Below the pieces are notes generated by a model. That model saw only the letters and a program-made list of their open reading frames with translations. It made no database searches and was not told the origin of the DNA. This document shows, piece by piece, positions 47,296 through 56,092 of a DNA stretch of 64,000 nt. Numbering within the stretch: the first letter of the stretch is position 1; the number at the start of each line of letters is the position of its first letter. Source of the stretch: Agromyces sp. NDB4Y10 (GTDB lineage Bacteria > Actinomycetota > Actinomycetes > Actinomycetales > Microbacteriaceae); the NCBI RefSeq assembly GCF_001620055.1, contig NZ_LQGY01000069.1, forward strand, positions 59,716-123,715. The letters are read 5' to 3'. The position numbers and the translations under genes are program-made.

Positions 47296-48234
47296 TCAGG
47301 TCCAGGGACGGGCGCTCCGGGCGTCCCAGTAGGACTCGGGGTCCTCGGCGAGGTCGGGCAGGGCTGCGGCATCCGTCACCGTCGCACCGGACGCGAGGTT
47401 CGCGTCGAGCTGCTCGGGCGTGACCGCCCCCGAGAGGACCACGTCGGCCCACGGCTGGGCGCGGGCCGCGCCGATCGCCACCGCGTCGAGCGACGCGCCT
47501 CCCGCCGACGCGAGCGCCGCCGCCGAGGGCCGGGCACCCGCGGGCGTGAGCCTGCCGTTCGCGACGGCCTCCTTCACGACGACGAGCCAGCCCGCGTCGT
47601 GCGCGCGTGCGAGCGCCGGCCCGGCCGAGGGCTCGAGCAGGTTCCACGTCGCCTGCACCGCCGTGAACGGCGAATCGGGCAGGGTGCGCGCCGCATCGAG
47701 CGCCTCGCCCTGCCAGGGTCCGCTGGTGGAGACGCCGACCCGGATGCCGGACGCCGCGAGGCCGCGGAGGCGGCCCAGCAGCGCCCGGTCGGCGAGCGCC
47801 GGGCTGTCGGGCGTGAGCGAGTGCACGAGGTACACGTCCGGAGCCCCGCCGAGCGCGGCGAGCGTCTCGGGCCACTGGCGCTCGAACATGGCGAGCGAGT
47901 GCTCCTTGCGCTCGTGCACGTCGGCGTCCATGCGCCATCCGCCGACGTACTCGTAGCCCCATTTGGACTCGATCGTGAGGTCGGCGCGACGCTCGGGGTG
48001 GGCGGCGAGCCACGACCCGAGGAACTCCTCGGCCAGTCCGTACGAGCGGGCCGCATCGACGAAGCGGATGCCGCGGGCCCACGCCGCGTCGAGCATCGCG
48101 TGCGCGCGAGCGCGCAGCGCCTCGACGCTCCGGTCGCCGCCGAGGTCGTCGTCGCGACCCTCCGTGATGTAGGCCGGGCGGCCGAGCGCGGCCAGGCCCA
48201 GGCCGAGCGGGGCGAGGGGTGCGGCATCCGTCAC
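47296..48234 (-). CDS. Aldo/keto reductase
   Basis: 312 residues. TIM-barrel AKR features: RGIRFVDAARSYGLAEEFLG (catalytic Asp and Tyr), IESKWGYEY (Lys), VYLVHSLTPDSP (His). C-terminal WADVVLSGAVTPEQLDANLA is the NADP-site helix. GTG start at 48234, seven bases after TACGCT (48247-48242), so leaderless. Substrate unknown; similar to L-fucose/galactose dehydrogenase-type AKRs. Confidence 0.88.
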   Translation of the reverse strand: MTDAAPLAPLGLGLAALGRPAYITEGRDDDLGGDRSVEALRARAHAMLDAAWARGIRFVDAARSYGLAEEFLGSWLAAHPERRADLTIESKWGYEYVGGWRMDADVHERKEHSLAMFERQWPETLAALGGAPDVYLVHSLTPDSPALADRALLGRLRGLAASGIRVGVSTSGPWQGEALDAARTLPDSPFTAVQATWNLLEPSAGPALARAHDAGWLVVVKEAVANGRLTPAGARPSAAALASAGGASLDAVAIGAARAQPWADVVLSGAVTPEQLDANLASGATVTDAAALPDLAEDPESYWDARSARPWT

Positions 48235-48407
48235 CCGCCCCAGCGTAGCCGCCGGGACTCCCGACCGGTCGGGGCCGATTCCATCGCGATCCCGAGAGTT
48301 TGGGGGGAACCCTCCCGTCCGACCCGCGATGGGGCGTACATTGCGTTATATCGCGAGTTGAGCGCGCGGAACTCGTCCCGCGCGACCCGCGTGCTGGAGG
48401 TGGTCGT

Positions 48408-49016
48408 GTGGAGGTCCTGCTCTGGATCTTCGTCGCATTCCTGGTCATGGCCGTGGCCTCGATCGCGATCATGGTGCTCGTCGTGCGCGCCGTCTTCCGC
48501 CGCATCCGCCGCAGCCGCGCCCTCGCCGGGCGCGCCCTGCGCACCCGCGCCCGGTTCACGACCGGGCCGCGCGGACAGGTCCTGCGACTCCGGGTCCGAC
48601 TGGCCGACTCGCTCGCCAGCGGACGAGCCGCCGTGGATCTCGCGGCGCAGGGCGCCGGACCGCGCGGCGAGCTCGACCGGCTGCATCGGCGCATCGCCCA
48701 GGAGGGCGACGCCCTCGACCGTCAGCTGCGCTTCATGGAGAGCGAGACCGACACCGCCGCCCTCGCGCGCGACCTCCCGGTCGCCGAGGGCCGCGTCGAC
48801 CAGCTGGTGTCGCTCGTGCGCCGCGTCCGCGCGGCGGTCGGCGCACAGCTCGACGGGCTCACCGACGACAGCCTCGCGGCCCTGCGCGCCGACGTCGACC
48901 GCGAGGTGTCCGCATTGCACGCCGGGGTCCAGGAGCTCCGCGCCCTCAACGGGCGCGACGCGTACGGCGACGCCTCCCCCGAGTCATCCGCCCGACGCCT
49001 TGACCGCTCGAGATAG
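48408..49016 (+). CDS. Membrane-anchored coiled-coil protein upstream of PspA
   Basis: 202 residues from GTG 48408 (GGAGG 7-8 nt upstream); a longer ORF from 48300 has no ribosome site. One N-terminal transmembrane helix (VLLWIFVAFLVMAVASIAIMVLV), a basic stop-transfer stretch (RRIRRSR), then ~165 mostly helical residues with heptad-like leucines (ELDRLHRRIAQEGDALDRQLRF). 12 nt separate it from the PspA gene, so they are one operon; it is a plausible membrane partner of PspA. Confidence 0.72.
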   Translation: MEVLLWIFVAFLVMAVASIAIMVLVVRAVFRRIRRSRALAGRALRTRARFTTGPRGQVLRLRVRLADSLASGRAAVDLAAQGAGPRGELDRLHRRIAQEGDALDRQLRFMESETDTAALARDLPVAEGRVDQLVSLVRRVRAAVGAQLDGLTDDSLAALRADVDREVSALHAGVQELRALNGRDAYGDASPESSARRLDRSR

Positions 49017-49028
49017 GGGAACACCACC

Positions 49029-49811
49029 ATGAGCAACTCGTCGCGCATGCGTGACATCTTCCGCAGCAAGACCTCCCGCGCCCTCGACCGCATCGAGGAC
49101 CCCCGCGAGATGCTCGACGACAGCTACGACCAGCAGGTCAAGCTGCTGCAGCAGGTCCGGCAGGCCCTCGCCGAGGTCGCGACCGCGAAGAAGCGCATCG
49201 ACCTGCAGGGCCAGGAACTCGGCGCGCGCTACCAGCGACTCGCGGCGCAGGCGCAGGAGGCCCTCGACGGCGGCCGCGAGGACCTCGCGCGCGCCGCCCT
49301 CGAACGTCGCGCGCTCATCGAGCGGCAGGTCGCGAACCTGCAGCAGCAGTACCTCGGCATGCAGCGTCAGACCGAGCAGCTGCAGGACCGCGAACGCCAG
49401 CTGTCCGAGCAGGTCGCCGCCTTCCGCATCGAGAAGGAGGCCATCAAGGCCACCTACTCCGCCTCCGAGGCGCAGGTGCGGGCCAACGAGGCGGTCGCCG
49501 GGCTCGGCACGAGCATGCACGACGTCGGCACGAGCCTCGAACGCGCTCGCGACCGCGTCGCGCAGATGCAGGCGCGCGCCCAGGCCACCGACGAGATGCT
49601 CGCGAGCGGCGCGCTGAAGGACCTCACGGCCCCCGCGGATGCCGACATCGAGCGCCAGCTCGCCGCGATGCAGGCGAAGTCCGACATCGACCGGCAGCTC
49701 GAGGCGATGAAGGGCACGGGCGCATCAGCGGCGGGCGGCACAGGCCGACCGGGTGGCACCGAGGACGCGGGCGAGTGGCTCAGCATCGGACAGGGGCCGA
49801 CCGGATCCTGA
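49029..49811 (+). CDS. pspA: PspA/IM30-family membrane-protecting protein
   Basis: 260 residues, long coiled coil from ~30 to 230. DPREMLDDSYDQQVKLLQQVRQALAEVATAKKRID is the PspA/IM30 signature. Coats and repairs the inner membrane under envelope stress. The C-terminal ~30 residues are Gly/Thr-rich and disordered. ATG at 49029; no strong ribosome site (AGGGGAACACC). Shares an operon with the upstream membrane protein. Confidence 0.92.
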   Translation: MSNSSRMRDIFRSKTSRALDRIEDPREMLDDSYDQQVKLLQQVRQALAEVATAKKRIDLQGQELGARYQRLAAQAQEALDGGREDLARAALERRALIERQVANLQQQYLGMQRQTEQLQDRERQLSEQVAAFRIEKEAIKATYSASEAQVRANEAVAGLGTSMHDVGTSLERARDRVAQMQARAQATDEMLASGALKDLTAPADADIERQLAAMQAKSDIDRQLEAMKGTGASAAGGTGRPGGTEDAGEWLSIGQGPTGS

Positions 49812-49862
49812 GCGGTCGGCGGGCGACGGCATCCCCGCCCCGCCTCCGGTCACCGAACGCCC

Positions 49863-49882
49863 CGGCCGGGCCGACCCGGCCG
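49863..49882. terminator. Bidirectional terminator between pspA and gntR
   Basis: CGGCCGGG (49863-49870), CCGA, CCCGGCCG (49875-49882), between convergent stop codons at 49811 and 49890. Confidence 0.7.
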
Positions 49883-49889
49883 GGCCGCC

Positions 49890-50648
49890 TCACCGCGCGT
49901 CCGCGGGCGGGTCGGGACGCCGCGAGTCGCCGCGCGCCTCCCGCTCACCGAGGCCCACGTACATCGACTCGTGGAGCTCGACGATGTGCGCGAACGTGAG
50001 GCGGCTCGCGAGTGCGGCATCCGCGGCCGCGAGGGCGTCGACGAGCCGGGCGTGCTCCTCGTTCGACGCCCGCAGGTAGTCGATGCGGTACGGGATGAAG
50101 TACGCGTACAGCTCGTGCGACAGTCGGTGGTGCAGCAGGGCGGCCGCCTCCACGCCGGGAATGCGGGCGATGCGGTCGTGGAACTCGGCGTCGAGCTCCC
50201 GGTAGCCCGCCCAGTCCGGCACCGTGCGCATGCGCTCGACGAGATCGGACAGGGCCGCCAGGTCCTCTGCCGGACAGGCGTGCGCCGCGAGCCCGGCGAG
50301 CCCGGCCTCCAGGACGGCGCGTTGGTCGATGAGGTCGTGGACGTGCTGCGCATCGGCCCGGTACGCCTCGATCTCGGGCAGGTCGCCCACGTGGGGCTCG
50401 TCGACGATGAACGTGCCGCCGCTGTTGCCGCGACGACGGGAGACGAGGCCCTCGTCGGCGAGCGTGCGATACGCGCGGCGCACCGACATCTCGCTCACGT
50501 CGAACGCCCTCGCCGTCTCCTCGGGCGACGGGAGTCGCTGGCCGGGCGCGAGCATCCCCAGCTCGACGGCGAGCATGATGCGCGCCCGCACGGTGTCGAC
50601 CGCCCCCGAACGCCGGATCGCACCGAGCGGCCCGGATGAGAGATCCAT
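49890..50648 (-). CDS. GntR-family regulator, FadR/FCD type
   Basis: 252 residues. Winged helix GQRLPSPEETARAFDVSEMSVRRAYRTLADEGLVSRRRG; FCD ligand domain with QRAVLEAGLAGLAAHA, ELDAEFHDRIARIPGVEAAALLHHRLSHELY (metal-binding D/H positions) and FAHIVELHESM. ATG at 50648. Third gene of the nitrilase-permease-regulator unit; likely represses it. A TTTGATC/GATCAAA inverted repeat near 53072-53102 is its candidate site. Confidence 0.9.
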   Translation of the reverse strand: MDLSSGPLGAIRRSGAVDTVRARIMLAVELGMLAPGQRLPSPEETARAFDVSEMSVRRAYRTLADEGLVSRRRGNSGGTFIVDEPHVGDLPEIEAYRADAQHVHDLIDQRAVLEAGLAGLAAHACPAEDLAALSDLVERMRTVPDWAGYRELDAEFHDRIARIPGVEAAALLHHRLSHELYAYFIPYRIDYLRASNEEHARLVDALAAADAALASRLTFAHIVELHESMYVGLGEREARGDSRRPDPPADAR

Positions 50649-50710
50649 CGAGGACTCCTTCCGAGGCTCGCGTGCGATCCGGCGCGGTGACGGATGTCGG
50701 GGGTCGGCGT

Positions 50711-52183
50711 TCAGCCGCGGTCTGCTGCGGCGACCTCCGCGACCTCGTCGTCATCCGACGCGTCGAGCGGGAACCGCCTGCCCAGCAGGATACCGACGAC
50801 GAACGCGATCGCCGGGACCAGGGCGAGCATGATGCTCACGCCGAGGCTCCCGCCGGTGACGAGGGTGAAGTTCGACAGCACGAGCCACATCCCGATGAGG
50901 AGGCCGGCGACCGCCGCCGCGGGCACGACTCGGGTGGACCAGGCGCGCCCCGCGCCGAGCTCGGGGCGGCGTGCGAAGAACACGACCACCGCGATCGAGG
51001 TGACGAGCATGAGCAGCACCATCCCCACCGTCGCGACGCCGGCCATCGAGCCGAAGACACCGACGAGGGGGTCGAGGCCCGAGAGCGCGAGGACGGCGAG
51101 CACGACGGCGGCGGTCGCCGTCTGCACGAGCGAGGACGTCGCGGGCGAGTGGTGCTTCTCGTGGCGACGCCCGAGCGCAGCGGGCATCGCGCCCTTGTGC
51201 GCGAGCGTGAACTGGTACCGGGCGATCACGTTGTGGAACGAGAGGACGCACGCGAACAGGCTCGTGATGAGCAGGACCTGGACGACGTCCCGCACGACCG
51301 GCCCGAGGTACTGCGTGGTGGTGTCGAGGAGCAGGTTCCCCTCGCCCGCGAGCGTCTGCTGGGCCACGGCGACCGCATTGCCCGCGCCGACGCCCGTGAC
51401 GAGCGCCCAGCAGGAGACCGCGTAGAACACGCCGATGATGACGACCGCGAGGTACGTGGCTCGCGGGATGGTGCGCTCGGGATTCCGGGCCTCGTCGCGG
51501 AAGACGGCGGTGGCCTCGAAGCCGATGAAGCCGGTGAGGGCGAAGAGCACGCTGACGCTGAGCCCGGTCGTGAACATGTTGGCGGGGTCGAAGCTCTCGA
51601 GCGCGAGGCCGTTCTCGCCGCCCGTCGCGAGGATGGCGACGTCGAGGACCACCACGACGAGGATCTCGAGTACCAGCGCGACGCCGAGCACCTTCGCGCT
51701 CAGCTCGATGTGGCGATAGCCGAGCACCGCGACGACCGCCATCGTGGCGAACGAGTAGAGCCACCACGGCAGCGACGGACCGCCGAAGAACGTGACGAGG
51801 TCGTCGAGGGCCCACCCCATGTAGCCGTAGATGCCGACCTGGATGGCGGTGTAGGCCACGAGGGCGGTGAAGGCGGTTCCCAGCCCGGCGCGGGACCCGA
51901 GCCCCGCCGTCACATAGGAGAAGAACGCGCCGGCCTCGCGGACGTGGGGCGTCATCGCGACGAAGCCGACCGAGAAGAGCAGGAGGATGACGGCGGCGAG
52001 GATGAATCCGGCCGGCGCGCCGACGCCGTTGCCGACGCCGATCGCGAGGGGGACGTTGCCGCCGATGACGGTGAGCGGTGCCGCCGCGGCGATCACCATG
52101 AAGACGATGGCGCTCGTGCCGAGCTGTCCGTCGAGCCGCGCGCGCTGGCGTGCGCGGGGTTCGGCGATGGGAGAGACGGTCAT
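50711..52183 (-). CDS. APC-family amino acid permease
   Basis: 490 residues, about 12 transmembrane helices, starting GTSAIVFMVIAAAAPLTVIGG. VREAGAFFSYVTAGLGSRAG and ALTGFIGFEATAVFRDEARNPERTIPRATY are APC signatures. Between the nitrilase and GntR genes; probably imports the amine, amide or nitrile-derived compound used by the nitrilase. ATG at 52183. Confidence 0.9.
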   Translation of the reverse strand: MTVSPIAEPRARQRARLDGQLGTSAIVFMVIAAAAPLTVIGGNVPLAIGVGNGVGAPAGFILAAVILLLFSVGFVAMTPHVREAGAFFSYVTAGLGSRAGLGTAFTALVAYTAIQVGIYGYMGWALDDLVTFFGGPSLPWWLYSFATMAVVAVLGYRHIELSAKVLGVALVLEILVVVVLDVAILATGGENGLALESFDPANMFTTGLSVSVLFALTGFIGFEATAVFRDEARNPERTIPRATYLAVVIIGVFYAVSCWALVTGVGAGNAVAVAQQTLAGEGNLLLDTTTQYLGPVVRDVVQVLLITSLFACVLSFHNVIARYQFTLAHKGAMPAALGRRHEKHHSPATSSLVQTATAAVVLAVLALSGLDPLVGVFGSMAGVATVGMVLLMLVTSIAVVVFFARRPELGAGRAWSTRVVPAAAVAGLLIGMWLVLSNFTLVTGGSLGVSIMLALVPAIAFVVGILLGRRFPLDASDDDEVAEVAAADRG

Positions 52184-52265
52184 GTGGTCGCTTTCTGCAG
52201 TGGGGGCGCCGCGGCGTCCGAGAGTGATCGTTGGGAAGGTGCTGGTGCGCAGGCGGTCGGCGGGG

Positions 52266-53060
52266 TCACCGCTCCGGTGCGTACAGCGCGGGCCTGCGGT
52301 CCGCGAGGTACGGGTTCGCCGCTCGTGCGCGGCGGGTGGCCTCGGGATCGATCGTGGCGATCACGAGGCCGCTCTCGTCGGTGCCGCCGAGACGCGCGAG
52401 GACCTCGCCGTCCGGACCGACGATGCTGCTGAGGCCGACGTACCGCAGCTCGCCCTCCGAGCCGCTGCGATCGACGTAGGCGACGTGGATCTGGTTCTCC
52501 CAGGCACGGACCGGGATCAGCCGTTCGGCGATGTGGCCGAAGGGCTCCATCTGCGCCGTGGGGACGATCACCGCATCGACGCCGGCGAGCGCGGCCGCCC
52601 TCACGGTCTCCGGGAACTCGACGTCATAGCAGATGAGGACCGACAGGCGGACCCCGTCGAGCTCGACGGGATCGGGCAGGCGATCGCCCGGCTCGAAGAG
52701 CGCGCGATCGAGCGCCCCGAAGAGGTGCGTCTTGCGGTACCGGACCACCTCCTCCCCGTGCTCGTCGACGAGCACGACCGCGTTCGCGATACCGCCGCCG
52801 GGGAGCCGTTCGGGCAGCCCGGCGGCGATCGCGATTCCCACCTCGGCTGCGATGGCGGCCACGCGGTCGACGAGGTCGTCGGCCACGAGCGGCGCGAGAC
52901 GGTCGCCGATGTTGTACCCGGTCACGAACATCTCGGGGGTGACGAGCAGGCGAGCGCCGCGCGCGGATGCCTCGCGCGCCGCCTCGGCGATGATCGCGAG
53001 GTTCGCGTCGACGTCGCCCTCGACGCCCGCGTGCTGCAGGCCGGCGATGGTCAGACTCAT
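52266..53060 (-). CDS. Carbon-nitrogen hydrolase (nitrilase superfamily amidase)
   Basis: 264 residues. Catalytic triad visible: Glu43 (LLVTPEMFVTGYN), Lys110 (VRYRKTHLFG), Cys144 (LSVLICYDVEFPE). Such enzymes cleave amides or carbamoyl groups, for example in polyamine or omega-amide breakdown. ATG at 53060; AAAGGGAG 7 nt upstream. First gene of the unit with permease and GntR; substrate unknown. Confidence 0.9.
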   Translation of the reverse strand: MSLTIAGLQHAGVEGDVDANLAIIAEAAREASARGARLLVTPEMFVTGYNIGDRLAPLVADDLVDRVAAIAAEVGIAIAAGLPERLPGGGIANAVVLVDEHGEEVVRYRKTHLFGALDRALFEPGDRLPDPVELDGVRLSVLICYDVEFPETVRAAALAGVDAVIVPTAQMEPFGHIAERLIPVRAWENQIHVAYVDRSGSEGELRYVGLSSIVGPDGEVLARLGGTDESGLVIATIDPEATRRARAANPYLADRRPALYAPER

Positions 53061-53071
53061 GTGGCGCTCCC

Positions 53072-53111
53072 TTTGATCGTCGCGTCATTGAAACAGATCA
53101 AAGTGATACTA
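53072..53111 (-). promoter_or_regulatory. Promoter and candidate GntR operator of the nitrilase unit
   Basis: Minus strand -10 TAGTAT (53111-53106) overlaps the antiporter's TAG stop. Downstream of it TTTGATC (53072-53078) and GATCAAA (53096-53102) form a 7-bp inverted repeat with 17 bases between, covering the likely start of transcription. Confidence 0.5.
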
Positions 53112-54362
53112 ATGGGTCGAATGCGTTTCGTGGGTGTTTCGGTTCCGCCGACGCTCGAGCCACGAACTGAGCGGAGCGGTCGTGAGCCCGTGCACGACGA
53201 CCGACAGAGTGATGGCGAGGCTGACGAGCACGAACACCCGCTCGTCTCCGGTCAGTCGTTCGGCCATCGTGGCGTAGAAGAGGGCCGAGACTCCGATCGG
53301 CCCGAACCAACTCAGGAAGAACGTCTCAGGACGCGTGTGCAGGCCGCGGATCAGGGGCCTGAGGCTCCAGATGGTGATCAGGCGCCGCAGGAGCACCGCC
53401 GCGAGGAGGGCGAGCGGCACCGACCAGCCCAGCGCCAGCCACTCCTCGATCGGCAGCGCCATGCCGAACAGCACGAAGATGGGCAGGAGGAACAGGCGAT
53501 TCACGGCGTCCTCCACCTTGTCCTCCTGCGCCTCGTCACGTTGCGGGATCACCTGGCCGAATACGGCGGCGGCGACGAACACGGCGAGGAGGTCGTTCGT
53601 CCCCATGAGCTTCGCCACTCCCAGCACGGCGAGCGCCAACGGGACGAGGAACCCGAGGTAGGCGCTCTCCTCCATCAGGCTCCGCCGGCGAGCCATGGTG
53701 AAGAGCTTCCCGAGGAAGTATCCCGCGAGCGCCCCGAACGCCGCGCCGCCGAGCACCTCGCGGAGCAGCACGGTGCCGAGGAGATCGCGCCAGGCGGCAT
53801 CCGGAGCAGTGATCAGGAGCACTGGGAGCATGACGAACAGGTAGCCGAGCCCATCGTTCACGCCGCTCTCCGAGGAGATGTTGTGGCGGACTCGCTCGGG
53901 GATGCGTTCCTCCGCCAGCGAGCCGGTGACGATCGGGGTGCTCACGACCGGGTCCGTCGGCGTGATGATCGCGCCGACCAGGAGGGCGAGCAGGAACGGG
54001 GCGCCTGCCGCGACCGTCAGCACGCCGGTCGCGACGACCAGCATGAGCGGCATGCCGAGGCCGATGATCACCAGGACCCAGCGGAGGTTCCGACGCCAGT
54101 AGCCGTGCGGCAGTCGCAGGGCCACGCCCGCGAGGCCGACGGCCAGCGTGAGGCGGGCACCCTCCTCCAGCAGCATCCGCGGGTCCTGCGCGAGATCCTC
54201 GATCCGGAGCAGGTCGAGGGCGAACGGTCCGATCAGCACGCCCGACACGAGCGCGAGCACGGGCCCCGGGAGACTCATCCGCTGGAAGGCGGACGAGAAG
54301 AGGGAGAGGAGCAGGACGACGCCGCCGAAGAGCGCCAGGGTCAGGTTCGTCTCAATGCCCAT
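53109..54362 (-). CDS. Sodium/proton (CPA1-type) antiporter
   Basis: 417 residues, about 12 transmembrane helices. Ion-site motifs ITPTDPVVSTPIV and SSESGVNDGLGYL (Asn-Asp pair), then a Gln/Glu/Asp-rich loop RDEAQEDKVED. The C-terminus is short and cytoplasmic with no RCK domain. ATG at 54362 lies 11 bases inside the upstream channel gene, so translation is coupled. Probably exports Na+ or K+ in exchange for protons. Confidence 0.88.
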   Translation of the reverse strand: MGIETNLTLALFGGVVLLLSLFSSAFQRMSLPGPVLALVSGVLIGPFALDLLRIEDLAQDPRMLLEEGARLTLAVGLAGVALRLPHGYWRRNLRWVLVIIGLGMPLMLVVATGVLTVAAGAPFLLALLVGAIITPTDPVVSTPIVTGSLAEERIPERVRHNISSESGVNDGLGYLFVMLPVLLITAPDAAWRDLLGTVLLREVLGGAAFGALAGYFLGKLFTMARRRSLMEESAYLGFLVPLALAVLGVAKLMGTNDLLAVFVAAAVFGQVIPQRDEAQEDKVEDAVNRLFLLPIFVLFGMALPIEEWLALGWSVPLALLAAVLLRRLITIWSLRPLIRGLHTRPETFFLSWFGPIGVSALFYATMAERLTGDERVFVLVSLAITLSVVVHGLTTAPLSSWLERRRNRNTHETHSTH

Positions 54363-55164
54363 GCCGACCTCCGGTCCCGGTCGGGTCTGCGGTGTCCCGC
54401 GGCGCGTCGGGGCGCGCGGTCCTGGCCGGCTTCTCCAGGAAGTACGCGCCGAGTGAACCGGCGAGCGTCGCGAAGACGACCACCGAGTACACCGACAACG
54501 CCACGTGCAGGATGCGCGTCAACACGGAGTCGCCCTCCAGCGGGGCGCCCGTGACCGTCGCTTGCGCGGCCTGGTAGAGCGCCTCGCCGTAGCTGATGCC
54601 ATCTCCGAGCAGGTAGAGCAGCTGGCTGGCCGCCAGGATCACCACCGCCGTGACGGCCGCGAGCCAGGCGATCCGATCCGACAGGAGCCGACCGGCGGAC
54701 CGAGATCCGCGCACCCCCGCCGTGAGGATTCCGCCGAGTCGAGCCACCGGAGCCACGCGGATGACCGAGAGCGCGCGGAAGAAGCGCAGGAACGGCACGG
54801 CGAGGAACAGGACCTGCCACCAATTGCGACGCCAGAAGTCGATGGAGCGGGCGACGACGGCACGCAGGACGAACTCCGCCACGAAGATCCCCCAGAAGAT
54901 CCACCCGAGGACGGAGAAGACGGTGACGAGCACCGGATCACTCGCCAGGACCTGGCCCAGGACCACGAAGAGGAACAGGATGCCGAGGACGCCCATCGGC
55001 CGATCGAGCCGAACCGCGAGCCGCTCGGCCGCGTCGACCCGCTCGCGTTCGGGAAGGGGCGCGGCACGTCGGCCGCGCGACACCGACTCGCGTCTCCCCG
55101 CGGGCACCTCGAGCGTTCGCCCGCTCTCCCCCGCGGGATTCCCGGCCTGGTTCCGCATGCCCAC
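54352..55164 (-). CDS. Voltage-gated-channel-like protein with atypical pore
   Basis: About 270 residues. Cytoplasmic Arg-rich N-terminus, a four-helix voltage-sensor-like part with S4-type FLRFFRALSVIRVAPVARLG, then a pore-helix-like stretch (YGEALYQAAQATVTGAP) and a last helix (HVALSVYSVVVFATLAGSLG). The potassium filter T-V-G-Y-G is replaced by T-V-T-G-A-P. I chose GTG 55164 (GGGGAGG 8 nt upstream); GTG 55173 and ATG 55158 are also in frame. Overlaps the antiporter, implying joint ion homeostasis. Confidence 0.75.
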   Translation of the reverse strand: MGMRNQAGNPAGESGRTLEVPAGRRESVSRGRRAAPLPERERVDAAERLAVRLDRPMGVLGILFLFVVLGQVLASDPVLVTVFSVLGWIFWGIFVAEFVLRAVVARSIDFWRRNWWQVLFLAVPFLRFFRALSVIRVAPVARLGGILTAGVRGSRSAGRLLSDRIAWLAAVTAVVILAASQLLYLLGDGISYGEALYQAAQATVTGAPLEGDSVLTRILHVALSVYSVVVFATLAGSLGAYFLEKPARTARPDAPRDTADPTGTGGRHGH

Positions 55165-55302
55165 TCCGCTCACCTCCCCGCCACGGTAGGCGGGACGGCG
55201 GGGCGGTTGAAGGCGGTCGACGGGAGCCGTTCGATCCGCTAGGCGGGGGGCCGGTCAACGAGAACGGCCCGGCACCACGAGAGGGAACCGGACCGTTGAC
55301 GG

Positions 55303-55376
55303 TAGCGAGGGCGGGACTCGAACCCGCGACACCACGATTATGAGCCGTGTGCTCTAACCACCTGAGCTACCCCGCC
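55303..55376 (-). tRNA. trnM: tRNA-Met (anticodon CAT), elongator type
   Basis: 74-nt cloverleaf: acceptor GGCGGGG/CCTCGCT with G-U at 1-72 and 5-68, discriminator A, D-arm TAGCTCAGGTGGTTAGAGC, anticodon loop CTCATAA, T-arm with GGGTTCGAGTCC. The 1-72 pair and lack of the three G-C pairs argue against the initiator; an Ile2 (lysidine) identity cannot be fully excluded. 34 nt downstream of tRNA-Thr. Confidence 0.95.
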
Positions 55377-55410
55377 GCAAGGCCGCTCCGGACGGATCCG
55401 GAGGAACCAG

Positions 55411-55482
<72 letters not shown>

Positions 55483-55508
55483 AGTGCCGCTCGCGCGGCA
55501 ACCACACG

Positions 55509-55537
55509 AGGATATCACCTCGGAGCGCCACCATTAA
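55509..55537 (-). promoter_or_regulatory. Candidate promoter of tRNA-Thr-tRNA-Met
   Basis: Minus strand TTAATG (55537-55532), 17-nt spacer, TATCCT (55514-55509), preceded by TGA to give an extended -10. About 27 nt before the tRNA-Thr 5' end. Confidence 0.4.
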
Positions 55538-55556
55538 ATCGGCGGCGACGCCGATC

Positions 55557-55982
55557 TCACGGCATCGCGGACACCCCCGCGGCGGTCGCCGAGAAGGCGA
55601 TGATCGCCACGATGAACAGCACGTACAGCACGATGCCGAGGACCCACAGGGCCGTGACGATGTAGCCGGCGATGAGGCCGGTGAGCGCCGCGGTGTCGCC
55701 CTGCTCGCCGCGTTCGCGGATCTGCCGCCGGGCGATGTGCCCGCACACCACGCCGGCGATCGACGAGAGCGGACCGAGCATGAGGCCGCCGAAGGCGAGG
55801 GCGAAGGCCACCCACGCGAGCACGTTCTGCCGCGGCGGCGCCGGAGCCCAGCCCGCGGGCGCGCCGTACGGGGAGCCGTAGCCGTAGCCGGCATGCGAGG
55901 GCGCGTGAGCGACGGGCGGCTCAGCGGCGGGCGCGGGCGGCGCCGGCGGCACGGCGGGGGTCTGGGCGGCGGGGGCGTCCAT
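55557..55982 (-). CDS. DUF4190-domain membrane protein
   Basis: 141 residues. Pro/Ala/Gly/Tyr-rich N-terminus (~50 residues, with YGYGSPYGAP), then two hydrophobic helices: LAWVAFALAFGGLMLGPLSSIAGVVCGHIARRQIR and LIAGYIVTALWVLGIVLYVLFIVAIIAF. The G-H-I-A-R-R-Q-I-R sequence between them is the DUF4190 signature. ATG at 55982 with GGAG upstream. Unknown function; typical in actinobacteria. Confidence 0.85.
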   Translation of the reverse strand: MDAPAAQTPAVPPAPPAPAAEPPVAHAPSHAGYGYGSPYGAPAGWAPAPPRQNVLAWVAFALAFGGLMLGPLSSIAGVVCGHIARRQIRERGEQGDTAALTGLIAGYIVTALWVLGIVLYVLFIVAIIAFSATAAGVSAMP

Positions 55983-56034
55983 GGGGCTCCATCGGGTCGG
56001 GGGGCGGGCCGAGCGACATGCTATCGCCGAGACG

Positions 56035-56073
56035 ACGGATGCCGCGTCGCGATCGCCCGCGCGCGGCATCCGT
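56035..56073 (-). terminator. Terminator of the malEFG-like operon (inverted GGATGCCGC pair)
   Basis: ACGGATGCCGCG (56035-56046), 15-nt loop, CGCGGCATCCGT (56062-56073), perfect 12-bp stem 20 nt past the stop codon of the last transporter gene. Confidence 0.75.
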
Positions 56074-56092
56074 TCGCCGGAATCGGCGTCGA

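Noticed and set aside
55174..55302. rpmG (ribosomal protein L33) expected beside tRNA-Met
   Set aside because: The 129-base spacer holds no L33-like reading frame on either strand.
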